Shown here in pieces: positions 8,862-16,598 of a DNA stretch of 64,000 bases. Position 1 is the first letter of the stretch. Every line of letters starts with the position of its first letter. The notes under the pieces are model-generated. The model did not search any database. It had not been told where the DNA came from and worked only from the letters and a program-made list of their open reading frames with translations. The position numbers were made by a program, and so were the translations under genes. Origin of the DNA: JBGCDD01 sp045105075 (lineage in GTDB: Bacteria > Pseudomonadota > Alphaproteobacteria > Rhodobacterales > Rhodobacteraceae). The stretch lies in contig JBGCDD010000022.1 of assembly GCA_045105075.1 (NCBI GenBank), positions 1 through 64,000 of the forward strand, read 5' to 3'.

Positions 8862-9709
8862 AGCGCATCTGCGGCGCCGATTGAGCCCGCCTCACGCCGC
8901 GTCGTGCAGAAATCGGTGTCAGAACACATGAACATCCGCCCCCCTTCATCATCGATGATCAACTCGTCCAAGTAACTGTTGTCAGCGCCGCAAAGCTCAC
9001 AGGCCGCATCCGCTTTGCTCGCCTCAAACGGGAAATCCTCAAAGTCGAGACTGACCACCTGCGTGTAGGGGGGCAGCGCGTAAATCCGCTGTTCCCGCCC
9101 TGCCCCAAACAGCTGGATCGCCGCCATTTCCAGCTTGGGATTGTCAAATTTCGGGATCGGAGACGGATCCATCACATAGCGCCCTTCGACCTTGACCGGA
9201 TAGGCGTAAGCGGTCGCAATTGCACCGTGTTGGCTGATGTCTTCATACAATTTCACATGCATCAGCCCGTATTCTTCAAGGCTGTGCATCTTGCGCGTCT
9301 CAACTTCGGATGGTTCCAGAAACCGCAGCGGTTCAGGGATCGGAACCTGATAAACCAGGATCTGATCCTCGCCCAATGGGTCTTCTGGTATGCGGTGGCG
9401 GGTTTGGATCACGCTGGCCTCAGCCGTTTTTTCCGTCACCGCCACCCCAGCGGTTTTTTCGAAAAACCGACGAATCGACACCGCATTCGTCGTGTCATCC
9501 GCACCCTGATCAATCACCTTAAGCGTGTCCTGCGGCGTCAGAACTGCGGCGCTCACCTGCACACCGCCCGTGCCCCACCCATAGGGCATCGGCATCTCGC
9601 GGCTGGCAAACGGGACCTGATAGCCCGGCACTGCCAACCCTTTGAGAATGGCGCGCCGAATCATCCGTTTGGTCTGTTCGTCAAGATATGCAAAGTTGTA
9701 ATCAGACAC
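8858..9709 (-). CDS. phnJ: Alpha-D-ribose 1-methylphosphonate 5-phosphate C-P lyase PhnJ (GTG start)
   Basis: Radical SAM enzyme that cleaves the carbon-phosphorus bond, releasing an alkane such as methane. The segment YNFAYLDEQTKRMIRRAIL is diagnostic, and the glycyl-radical glycine lies in PGYQVPF (Gly29 here, Gly32 in E. coli). Four cysteines near the C-terminus (CELC, then MCSDTDFC) match the iron-sulfur ligand region. An in-frame ATG at 9838 would add 43 basic residues with no family match and run through the small opposite-strand ORF. I chose the GTG at 9709 (MSDYNFAY), giving 283 residues against about 281 in E. coli; the ribosome site there is weak. The next upstream gene is a HAD hydrolase, not phnI directly. 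Confidence 0.93.
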   Translation of the reverse strand: MSDYNFAYLDEQTKRMIRRAILKGLAVPGYQVPFASREMPMPYGWGTGGVQVSAAVLTPQDTLKVIDQGADDTTNAVSIRRFFEKTAGVAVTEKTAEASVIQTRHRIPEDPLGEDQILVYQVPIPEPLRFLEPSEVETRKMHSLEEYGLMHVKLYEDISQHGAIATAYAYPVKVEGRYVMDPSPIPKFDNPKLEMAAIQLFGAGREQRIYALPPYTQVVSLDFEDFPFEASKADAACELCGADNSYLDELIIDDEGGRMFMCSDTDFCTTRREAGSIGAADAL

Positions 9710-9735
9710 GCAAACACCGAGCCGAGGTTCCCAAA

Positions 9736-9915
9736 ATGGACGCAAGCATTTCAGAAATCCTTTTGGGTGTTGGCATCGCCGTCGCGTTTCTGGCAGCTGC
9801 CGTGGCCTTTGCCTTTTGGCCCCGCAAACCCAAACCATCCGCGCGCCCCAGCGGCAGCCATTCCGTTCCCCGCCAACACTATGACAGCACCGGCGATGGT
9901 GGCGGCTCGGACTGA
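9736..9915 (+). CDS. Small single-pass membrane protein (59 aa) inside the phn cluster, opposite strand
   Basis: ORF of 59 codons starting MDASISEILLGVGIAVAF. Residues about 6-28 form one strongly hydrophobic segment, followed by a basic WPRKPKP stretch. A polar tail ends GDGGGSD, reminiscent of small alphaproteobacterial membrane proteins with Asp/Gly-rich tails. A ribosome-site-like GAGG precedes the ATG. It fills the gap between phnJ (divergent, start 27 bp away) and the HAD gene (convergent, 8 bp away), which would otherwise be an unusually long space in this operon. It is not a shadow of another gene. Function is unknown; expression is inferred from position and composition only. Confidence 0.55.
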   Translation: MDASISEILLGVGIAVAFLAAAVAFAFWPRKPKPSARPSGSHSVPRQHYDSTGDGGGSD

Positions 9916-9923
9916 AACTGCGC

Positions 9924-10517
9924 TCACAACAGCTTCCGCTTGATTAAGTCCTGCTCAAGTTGACCCGCATCAATGAAGTGAATCGCATCAATCCCAACGG
10001 CCCGCGCGCCATCGACATTCACGGCGCTGTCATCGACAAAAACACAGGCCCGGGCAGCCAAGTTGTTGCGGGTCAACAGGCACTCAAAGGCTTCGGGCGA
10101 CGGTTTGCTCAAGCGCTCGCGCCCCGAGATAAAGGTGTCTTCCAGCAAACCCAAACAAGGCGCGTTGCGCGCGACCGAGGCCGCCGCCAACTCGCTGGCA
10201 TTGGTCATACCGAACAGACGCAGGTGGCCGTGCAAACGCTCGATCAATTCGGACACGCCCGCCACATGCTTTGCGTGTGCAAGACCGATGTTGTCGACAT
10301 AGGTCGCAAACAACGGGCGCACGTCTTCGCCCACCATCGCCAGCGCCTCATGAATCGGCGTCCCCCCGTCCAGATGCTGCGCGTTCCACTCAAAAAACCC
10401 AACCGCTTTCAACCCGTCCCGCGCGGCTTGGGCACTGTCAAACATCTGCGCCACAGCGACTTCGGGCTGCCAGTGGATGATCACATTGCCAAAGTCAAAA
10501 ATCACCGCCTGTGTCAT
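9924..10517 (-). CDS. HAD-superfamily (subfamily IA) hydrolase embedded in the phn operon
   Basis: Haloacid-dehalogenase-type phosphatase of 197 residues. Motif I is altered at its second Asp: VIFDFGNVIIHW (DxDGT becomes DFGNV, as in YihX-like glucose-1-phosphatases). Motif II is MTNAS, motif III is the lysine of SKPSPEAF, and motif IV is CVFVDDSAVNVDGA. It starts within the phnI stop codon (ATGA, 10514-10517), so it is translated with the core C-P lyase genes although E. coli phn operons lack it. A role in removing phosphate from a ribose-phosphate intermediate is possible but only inferred from location. Confidence 0.85.
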   Translation of the reverse strand: MTQAVIFDFGNVIIHWQPEVAVAQMFDSAQAARDGLKAVGFFEWNAQHLDGGTPIHEALAMVGEDVRPLFATYVDNIGLAHAKHVAGVSELIERLHGHLRLFGMTNASELAAASVARNAPCLGLLEDTFISGRERLSKPSPEAFECLLTRNNLAARACVFVDDSAVNVDGARAVGIDAIHFIDAGQLEQDLIKRKLL

Positions 10518-11590
10518 TTTGCTGTCTCCCTTAACGCATCGCGACGCAATTTTCGGATCAATTCCAATTCTGACTGGAAATCAACATAGTGGGGCAATTT
10601 GATATGTTCCAAAAACCCGGTCGCCTGGATGTTATCTGCATGATATAAAACAAATTCTGCATTCTGCGCCGGAGCGCCGACATCGTCCTCTCCCAGCTCT
10701 TCCCAGCGCAACGCACGGTCGACCAACGCCATCGAAATCGCCTTGCGTTCCGACATTCCAAACACCAAGCCATAGCCGCGGGTGAACTGCGGCGGTTGGG
10801 TTTTGGACCCCTTAAACTGGTTCACCGTCTCGCATTCGGTCAGCTCAATCTCGCCAATATCAATGGCAAATCCAAGTTCGGGAATGTCCATTTCCACATC
10901 AACGGTCCCAATGCGCAACTCGGCGACAAAGGCGTGAGTGCGGGCATATCCACGCTGCGTAGAATAGGCTAGGCCTAGCACAAACCCCTCATCTCCGCGC
11001 GTTAACGATTGCAACCTAAGCGCGCGTTCGGCCGGCAATTCCAATGGTTCGCGCGTCAAATCCGGAGGAGTTTCGTCGTCAAAAACCTCTGGCTGGACCA
11101 AATCTTCGCGATCCAAAAAATCCATGATATGCGGCGTTGGCGCGTCCATCACAGCGCCACGTGGCGCCTGCGAAACCTCTCCATCCGCAGCCAGTTTAAA
11201 ATCCAGCAAACGGTGCGAATAATCAAAAGTTGGCCCCAAAACCTGCCCGCCCGGCGCATCCTTGAACGTTGCCGATATCCGACGATCACAGGCCATTTCA
11301 GCCGTTTCAACCGGGCGCGACGCGCCAAATCGTGCCAGCGTCGTGCGATAGGCGCGGATCAAAAAAATCGCTTCGATCAAATCGCCGCGCGCTTGTTTGA
11401 TCGCCAAAGCAGCCAGATCCGGATCAAACAATGACCCCTCTGCCATGACCCGGTCGACGGCTAGCTTCATCTGTTCGCGAATTTGCGCCACACCTAATTC
11501 GGGCACATCTGTGTCGCCGCGCCGCTCTTGCGCCAACCAAGCATGCGCGTTGTCGATCGCACGCTCGCCGCCCTTCGCCGCAACATACAT
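10514..11590 (-). CDS. phnI: C-P lyase core subunit PhnI
   Basis: Core subunit of the PhnGHIJ complex. With PhnG and PhnH it replaces the adenine of ATP with the phosphonate to form ribose 1-phosphonate 5-triphosphate; the PhnI family alone has nucleosidase activity. It is 358 residues (about 354 in E. coli). The start MYVAAKGGERAIDNAHAWL and the conserved region LAYSTQRGYARTHAFVAEL are characteristic. Its ATG overlaps the phnH stop as TGATG, and its own stop overlaps the HAD gene start. Confidence 0.95.
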   Translation of the reverse strand: MYVAAKGGERAIDNAHAWLAQERRGDTDVPELGVAQIREQMKLAVDRVMAEGSLFDPDLAALAIKQARGDLIEAIFLIRAYRTTLARFGASRPVETAEMACDRRISATFKDAPGGQVLGPTFDYSHRLLDFKLAADGEVSQAPRGAVMDAPTPHIMDFLDREDLVQPEVFDDETPPDLTREPLELPAERALRLQSLTRGDEGFVLGLAYSTQRGYARTHAFVAELRIGTVDVEMDIPELGFAIDIGEIELTECETVNQFKGSKTQPPQFTRGYGLVFGMSERKAISMALVDRALRWEELGEDDVGAPAQNAEFVLYHADNIQATGFLEHIKLPHYVDFQSELELIRKLRRDALRETAK

Positions 11591-12150
11591 CAGGACACCT
11601 TCGTGCTGCGCGGCAATCCGGCCAGCCGGTCACCACAGGTAAAAAAGAAGTCGCACCCGCGTGGAAACAAGGACGCATTGCCTTGAAAAGCCTTTATGTC
11701 CGGTAGGTTAAGCTGGCTTTCTCGCTCAATTCCCGGCCCACGCAAGGTCGCGCCGGCTGCGATCAATTTGGCGGTTTCGACGATCAACGTGGCCGAGCGA
11801 TCGGGGTATTCTGACGTCCCTACAGAAAACTCCGCCAGTGGTAAATCCGGCCAAAATCCGATGGCAAAGTGCGCTTGAGACGCGCCAACCAACGGCGCGC
11901 CAGTGTGGAATGTGATCCAATCGTGGACCGGCGCGACATCGTGCGCGCTGCCCAAAAACACCGGCGTTTCGGGATCACAAAGGGTCAAAATCAGCGCGCC
12001 TGAGGCGATGGAAAGCGGCGCAGGCGGTCGCGATCCTGTGATTGTTTCGATTGTGCCCGGGCGTGCCATGGCTCTCAGGATCGCGCGAAAACTGTGCGCC
12101 GCATCGATGGGTGGATTGACAAAACCGCCCTCCAAGGCATTGATTTGCAT
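11590..12150 (-). CDS. phnH: C-P lyase core subunit PhnH
   Basis: Structural core subunit of the C-P lyase complex, 186 residues. Recognised by FVNPPIDAAHSFRAILRAMARPG near the N-terminus (residues about 10-32) and the C-terminal PRGCDFFFTCGDRLAGLPRST, both typical of PhnH. It overlaps phnG by one base (TAATG) and phnI by one base (TGATG), so phnG, phnH and phnI are likely co-translated. Confidence 0.94.
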   Translation of the reverse strand: MQINALEGGFVNPPIDAAHSFRAILRAMARPGTIETITGSRPPAPLSIASGALILTLCDPETPVFLGSAHDVAPVHDWITFHTGAPLVGASQAHFAIGFWPDLPLAEFSVGTSEYPDRSATLIVETAKLIAAGATLRGPGIERESQLNLPDIKAFQGNASLFPRGCDFFFTCGDRLAGLPRSTKVS

Positions 12151-12605
12151 TAGGTCTCACCCCGCGCAAGGGTCAAAAACTCGACCTTGGTCGCCGCCGC
12201 TTTGGCCGCGCGAACTGCCTTGCGCTCCTTACGTTCACCGCGCAAAGGCGCCAAGATCGCTGCCTCGACGGATGCCGCGGCACCGGTCTGCATCAGTGCG
12301 TCGGTTAACGCCGCGCGGCGCGCGTGATCACGGTCGCGACCTTGCACATAGCCATGCCCCACCGTGCCGCAATTCAATCGCAGCGAGCATCGCGTCACTG
12401 TGATTTCGCCCAGGTTGAACGCCGATCCCACAGCGCCAGCACGCCCGCGCACCATAACGCCACCGATTTCAGGCGCTCGCAGCATGACATGCTTAGGTTC
12501 CAAGCCAAAATTACGCCACTGCGCAGCCAAACGCGACACGGGTGTCTTCGCCAAAAGGCTCATCCAGCTTTGACGTTGCGCCAATTGTTCCGGCGTTGAC
12601 CGCAT
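12150..12605 (-). CDS. phnG: C-P lyase core subunit PhnG
   Basis: First gene of the minus-strand phn operon, 151 residues, the usual PhnG length. The N-terminal RQSWMSLLAKTPVSRLAAQW and the central GEITVTRCSLRLNCGTVGHGYVQGRD segment are PhnG hallmarks. It starts 101 bp from the divergent phnF, so the operon promoter and PhnF operator should lie in that gap. Confidence 0.94.
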   Translation of the reverse strand: MRSTPEQLAQRQSWMSLLAKTPVSRLAAQWRNFGLEPKHVMLRAPEIGGVMVRGRAGAVGSAFNLGEITVTRCSLRLNCGTVGHGYVQGRDRDHARRAALTDALMQTGAAASVEAAILAPLRGERKERKAVRAAKAAATKVEFLTLARGET

Positions 12606-12650
12606 CTAGACACCTTGCCGATGTGTTGAAATTCCTATACAACTAGACAA
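12606..12650. promoter_or_regulatory. Candidate PhnF operator repeats in the phnF-phnG intergenic region
   Basis: The 101-bp divergent gap contains CTAGACAC (12606-12613, touching the phnG start codon) and the tandem pair CTATACAA-CTAGACAA (12635-12650). The three octamers share CTA.ACA. Position and repetition suggest binding by the adjacent GntR/HutC regulator. HutC-type operators are usually inverted repeats, which these are not, so the assignment is tentative. Confidence 0.35.
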
Positions 12651-12706
12651 ATACTCCGTACCAACTCCAAAGGCAAGTCCGGGATCCACAGAGTTTTGAT
12701 GACACC

Positions 12707-13432
12707 ATGCCCCGCACCCTGATCTGGAAAACCATCGCTGACCACTTGACCCGGGAAATAGCCGAACGTCATTACGCACCCGGCGACAAATTGCCTACCG
12801 AGGCGGCGCTGGCCACTCGCTTTGGCGTCAATCGACACACGGTCCGGCGCGCCTTGGCAGATCTTTCAGCACACTCATTGGTTGTTGCACGTCGCGGTTC
12901 AGGCGTGTTTGTGGCCCAAACGCCAACGGATTATCCAATCGGACGGCGGGTGCGGTTTCACAAAAACCTGACCGCCGCAGGACGGGTTCCTACCAAATCG
13001 TTTCAAGTTCTCGAACAGCGCAAATCCAACCCGCGTGAAGCCGAAGCGCTGGGGTTGAAACCCGAAACCAAGGTGTTGGTCTGCGAGGGCCTTTCTTTCG
13101 CCGATGATCAACCTATCGCGTTGTTTCGAAGCGTTTTTCCGGCTCCAAGATTCTCCGGACTGTTGGATGATCTGGCGCAGACACAATCAGTCACCGCAGC
13201 TTTGGCGCGTCATGGCGTGGACGACTATACCCGCACCTCGACCCGTTTAACCGCCAAACAAGCCACCGCCACCCAAGCTCTGCATTTGCGCATCGCCGAA
13301 GGCGCACCGATCCTACGTTCTGTGGGTATAAACGTCGACGAACACAACCTTCCGGTTGAGCTCGGACACACTTGGTTTGTTGGCGATCGCGTTACTTTGA
13401 CCCTTGATGAAACGTCCGGACACAGCAAGTGA
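12707..13432 (+). CDS. phnF: GntR/HutC-family transcriptional regulator PhnF
   Basis: Local regulator of phosphonate degradation, 241 residues, the same length as E. coli PhnF. The N-terminal winged helix (about 5-75) contains GDKLPTEAALATRFGVNRHTVRRAL, the GntR signature. A UTRA effector domain (about 95-235) follows with LGLKPETKVLVCEGLSFADDQPIALFRS and a VELGHTWFVGDRVTLTLD end. It diverges from phnG. In this family the ligand is usually a phosphonate, phosphate or sugar phosphate, but it cannot be read from the sequence. Confidence 0.9.
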   Translation: MPRTLIWKTIADHLTREIAERHYAPGDKLPTEAALATRFGVNRHTVRRALADLSAHSLVVARRGSGVFVAQTPTDYPIGRRVRFHKNLTAAGRVPTKSFQVLEQRKSNPREAEALGLKPETKVLVCEGLSFADDQPIALFRSVFPAPRFSGLLDDLAQTQSVTAALARHGVDDYTRTSTRLTAKQATATQALHLRIAEGAPILRSVGINVDEHNLPVELGHTWFVGDRVTLTLDETSGHSK

Positions 13433-13468
13433 TTTGCAAATCCAATCTCACGGCGCCACACCACCAAC

Positions 13469-14104
13469 ATGTTGATGTACTCCGTCCCACCGAGCCTCTA
13501 CTGCGCCAAAACCCGGATTGTATTGCGGCACAAAGGGCTGACATGGCGCGAAGAACCGCCCCCCGGCGGCTATGGATCAGAAACCTACAAACAAATCATC
13601 CCGTCTGGCAATTTACCGGCGCTGGTGGACGGCGCATTAACGTTAGGCGACTCTGAAGCAATCGCAGAATACCTTAACGACGTTCACCCAACGCCCGCGA
13701 TGCTGCCTGAAACAGCCACGGCACGCGCCAAAATCCGCGAACGCGGCCGCCTGCACGACACCCGGCTGGAGCCTGCGTTGCGCGCTGTTTTTCCCCATAT
13801 TCCAAGTACGACGCGTGATGAAAACATTGTGTCCGGGCAAGGCAAAGCCCTCAGTTTTCATCTGAGTGTCCTGGCGCAGCACCTTGACCAAACGCCGCAC
13901 GGCAATCAATTGATGCTCTGCGATTGTGGATTTGCGATTTCATTTGAATGGATGGAAGCGCTGGAAAACCATGTTGGTCTCGCGCTGATTTGGCCCAAAA
14001 TCGTGCGCAAATACCGCTCTGATTTGGCACAACACATGGCCGTGCGCGATGAATTGACCAGCTACCGCGCTCATCTCAAAGCCTATTTCGAAGCGAGCAT
14101 GTAA
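13469..14104 (+). CDS. Glutathione S-transferase family protein
   Basis: Protein of 211 residues with an N-terminal thioredoxin-like GST domain: MYSVPPSLYCAK at the active-site end, GNLPALVDGALTLGDSEAIAEYL for the cis-Pro and glutathione-contact Asp-Ser-Glu. A helical C-terminal domain follows. The DSEAI motif supports glutathione binding. It follows phnF by 36 bp on the same strand and may share its transcript, though no phosphonate role is known. It ends at a good hairpin terminator. Confidence 0.85.
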   Translation: MLMYSVPPSLYCAKTRIVLRHKGLTWREEPPPGGYGSETYKQIIPSGNLPALVDGALTLGDSEAIAEYLNDVHPTPAMLPETATARAKIRERGRLHDTRLEPALRAVFPHIPSTTRDENIVSGQGKALSFHLSVLAQHLDQTPHGNQLMLCDCGFAISFEWMEALENHVGLALIWPKIVRKYRSDLAQHMAVRDELTSYRAHLKAYFEASM

Positions 14105-14135
14105 GGCCACCCGACAGCGGATGGCCTCGTGTTTT
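14104..14135 (+). terminator. Rho-independent terminator after the GST gene
   Basis: AGGCCA (14104-14109) pairs with TGGCCT (14122-14127), and inner CCG/CGG pairs extend the stem around loop ACAG. The stem is followed by CGTGTTTT on the plus strand. It sits between two convergent genes and may act in both directions. Confidence 0.65.
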
Positions 14136-14142
14136 CAGTCTC

Positions 14143-14916
14143 TTACAGGCCCCACTTGGCCCGTGTCGCGTCAAAAAAGCCGTTGGCTTTTTTCACTTTG
14201 ACCCAGTTGTTGACGTAGTTGATCCAGACCTGATCGTCCTGCGGCAACAACATCGCAATCGGGGTCGGCGTGCGCGCATCCGAATTTGGCACCCGCAATG
14301 TTCCGAATTTTTTGGCCAGCGTCGCGCCTTCAATGTTGGAGGTCACAAAGACGTCGGCGCGCCCGGCAACCACTTCGTTGAACCCGCGCGCCGGTGCTTC
14401 GACAACCTTGATTTCGGCCTCCGGAAACCACGCGCGCACCATGGTTTCAAAGGATGTGCCCAAAGTTGTGGCAACGGTCACGCCCGATTGATTGATCGAA
14501 TCCCAGCCGTCAAACTTGCCCGCGCCCTCGGGCGCCGTGAATGGATAAAATTCGACCGACAGGTAACTCTCTGAAAAACCCGCCACTTTCATGCGCGCAG
14601 GTGAAATCGATGCAGAACCTGTCATGTGGTACTTGCCCGCGATCACACCGTTGACCAGCGTTTTCCAATCTGTTGGCACAAATTCGACTTCCACGCCCAG
14701 GTCTTTGGCCAATTCCGTCATCACATCGATGTCGAAGCCTTCATAACTGTTCGTGGCTGGATTGCGCACAGTCATCGGATTCCAATCACCGGTTGTGCCA
14801 ACCTTCAAAACACCATCGTCCAGGATTTCGTTCAGCGCCGATTGCGCCAATGCACTGGTGGCCAAACCAACGCTCAGGATCGCGCCTGCCACGAAGGTTT
14901 TAAGAGAAAATGTCAT
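14143..14916 (-). CDS. Extracellular solute-binding protein, family 3 (polar amino-acid type)
   Basis: Periplasmic binding protein of 257 residues with a Sec signal peptide (hydrophobic segment 8-22, cleavage after SALA-Q). The mature part has the family-3 layout: GVLKVGTTGDWNPMT at the start, YEGFDIDVMTELAKDLGVEVEFVPTDW, and VATTLGTSFETMV in the second lobe. It diverges from the matching ATPase and permease genes (15084-16598), so the three probably form one ABC importer. Ligand unknown; amino acid or a small carboxylated compound is likely. AGGGAA supports the start. Confidence 0.9.
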   Translation of the reverse strand: MTFSLKTFVAGAILSVGLATSALAQSALNEILDDGVLKVGTTGDWNPMTVRNPATNSYEGFDIDVMTELAKDLGVEVEFVPTDWKTLVNGVIAGKYHMTGSASISPARMKVAGFSESYLSVEFYPFTAPEGAGKFDGWDSINQSGVTVATTLGTSFETMVRAWFPEAEIKVVEAPARGFNEVVAGRADVFVTSNIEGATLAKKFGTLRVPNSDARTPTPIAMLLPQDDQVWINYVNNWVKVKKANGFFDATRAKWGL

Positions 14917-15003
14917 TAATTCGTTCCCTGTATCTGCGAAGGTCCCCGCCTTCGGTCCTTTCCAAGCCTAGAACTCTTGCGCCCAAGAGCAAGTCACGAT
15001 TCT

Positions 15004-15015
15004 GCACTGCAGTGC
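15004..15015. promoter_or_regulatory. 12-bp perfect palindrome between divergent ABC transporter genes
   Basis: GCACTGCAGTGC is a perfect palindrome in the 167-bp gap between the binding-protein gene (minus) and the ATPase gene (plus). A second inverted repeat, CGAAGG-N6-CCTTCG (14937-14954), is closer to the binding-protein start. Either could be an operator or 5'-UTR hairpin; no cognate regulator gene is adjacent. Confidence 0.35.
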
Positions 15016-15083
15016 GATTGGAGGTTCAATCCAGCCTGGGTTCCGGTCTACCAAGGTGGCGTGATCCCTGTGAAAGCCTTCTT

Positions 15084-15824
15084 ATGACCCATGCCGCGAT
15101 TGAAATGTCCAACGTCAGCAAATGGTTCGGCGACTTTCAGGTCCTCAAAGACATCACTTTAACGATCCGACAAGGCGAGCGCGTGGTGGTGTGCGGCCCT
15201 TCCGGATCGGGCAAATCGACTTTGGTGCGTTGTATCAATCGGCTTGAGCAGCACCAACAGGGCGACATTCACCTTGGAGGTGTTTTGCTGGACGACAGCG
15301 CGCAGGCCAGCGCCGCAATCCGCTCGGACGTTGGCATGGTGTTTCAGCAGTTTAACCTTTTTCCCCACCTCAGCGTGCTCGACAACCTCACTTTGGGCCC
15401 GATGAAGGCGCGCGGACTGAGCCGCCAAAACGCGCATGAGCTGGCGTTGCGCTATCTCGAGCGGGTTCGAATCCCCGAGCAGGCCGACAAAAAACCAGGG
15501 CAGCGTTCGGGCGCGCAACAGCAGCGCGTGGCCATCGCGCGCTCACTCTGTATGGAGCCAAAGGTCTTGCTATTTGATGAACCAACCTCGGCGCTGGACC
15601 CGGAAATGATTTCGGAAGTGCTGGATGTGATGGTTGAACTCGCGGATGAGGGCATGACCATGATCGTGGTCACCCACGAGATGGGGTTCGCGCGCAAAGT
15701 GGCCGACAAAATGGTGTTCATGGACGGCGGCGAGATCGTAGAAAGCGGCCCCCCCGGCCCCTTCTTTGAGGCGCCAAAATCCGAACGTTGCACTGCGTTT
15801 TTGCAAAAAATTCTCCAGCATTAG
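15084..15824 (+). CDS. Amino-acid-type ABC transporter ATP-binding protein (unusual signature motif)
   Basis: ATPase of 246 residues for the adjacent importer. Walker A GPSGSGKST is at 38-46, the Q-loop at VFQQFNLFPH, Walker B/D-loop at VLLFDEPTSALDPE and the H-loop at VVTHEMGFA. The ABC signature, normally LSGGQ, reads RSGAQ (residues 141-145), with two changes in a motif that contacts ATP across the dimer. The upstream in-frame ATG at 14910 overlaps the divergent gene, so the ATG at 15084 (MTHAAIEMSNVSKWF) was chosen. Confidence 0.9.
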   Translation: MTHAAIEMSNVSKWFGDFQVLKDITLTIRQGERVVVCGPSGSGKSTLVRCINRLEQHQQGDIHLGGVLLDDSAQASAAIRSDVGMVFQQFNLFPHLSVLDNLTLGPMKARGLSRQNAHELALRYLERVRIPEQADKKPGQRSGAQQQRVAIARSLCMEPKVLLFDEPTSALDPEMISEVLDVMVELADEGMTMIVVTHEMGFARKVADKMVFMDGGEIVESGPPGPFFEAPKSERCTAFLQKILQH

Positions 15825-15836
15825 AAAGCTTTAACC

Positions 15837-16598
15837 ATGCTGCGCGCCCTTGCCCTGATGTCCGTTTTTTTGCTGTTGGCGAGTTGTTCATCGTCGACAA
15901 ATTGGGGCTGGTATGTGGTTGACCCGACCAAGGCCAACGGCTGGGTCAACCTGCGGTTTTTGATGAACGGCTTTGCCGACACGATTTTACTGTCGCTGAT
16001 TGCGGCGTTTGGGTCGATGACTTTGGGGCTGATGGTGGCCTTGCCGGGACTATCGCATCGCTGGTATTTGCGCTGGTTCAATCGCGGCTACGTTGAGCTC
16101 ATCCGCGCGATTCCACTGTTGCCGATGTTGTTTTGGGTGTTTTACGGCCTACCCGTCGTGTTCAAATCCATGGGACTGAACGTGCCAATCGACCCGTTTT
16201 GGGGCGCAATCATCACATTGGCCGTCTCCGACAGCGCCTTTACCGCAGAAATCTACCGCGCCGGAATCCAATCCATCGCCCGCGGCCAGTCCGAGGCGGC
16301 CAAGACCATCGGCCTGAATTATGCGCAAACCATGCGCTATGTGATACTGCCTCAGGCGATCCGCCGTATCCTGCCACCACTGGCCAACCAGTTCATTTAT
16401 ATCGTAAAAATGTCGGCCTTCGCGAGCGTCATCGGCATGCAGGAACTGACCCGACGCGCCAACGAACTGGTGGTCACCGAATACCGACCGCTGGAAATTT
16501 ACACCGTGCTGATCCTGGAGTATCTGGTTTTGGTCTTGATCATCAGCCAGGCGGTGCGTTGGCTCGAGCGGCGCATGGGTGCGGATGAACGTGGTTAG
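15837..16598 (+). CDS. Amino-acid ABC transporter permease with a lipoprotein-like N-terminus
   Basis: HisM/GlnP-type inner-membrane permease, 253 residues, 12 bp after the ATPase gene. The EAA loop is at EAAKTIGLNYAQTMRYVILPQA, and several membrane helices flank it. The first 17 residues end in LLLASC followed by SSS, a perfect-looking lipobox with Cys17, unusual for a permease. The mature sequence would begin CSSSTNWGWYVVDP. The stop overlaps the convergent TRAP gene stop by 4 bp. Confidence 0.9.
   Translation: MLRALALMSVFLLLASCSSSTNWGWYVVDPTKANGWVNLRFLMNGFADTILLSLIAAFGSMTLGLMVALPGLSHRWYLRWFNRGYVELIRAIPLLPMLFWVFYGLPVVFKSMGLNVPIDPFWGAIITLAVSDSAFTAEIYRAGIQSIARGQSEAAKTIGLNYAQTMRYVILPQAIRRILPPLANQFIYIVKMSAFASVIGMQELTRRANELVVTEYRPLEIYTVLILEYLVLVLIISQAVRWLERRMGADERG

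Noticed and set aside
5679..13432. Phosphonate uptake genes phnCDE in the cluster
   Set aside because: None found; PhnK and PhnL are C-P lyase ATPases, not transporter ATPases, so uptake must be encoded elsewhere.
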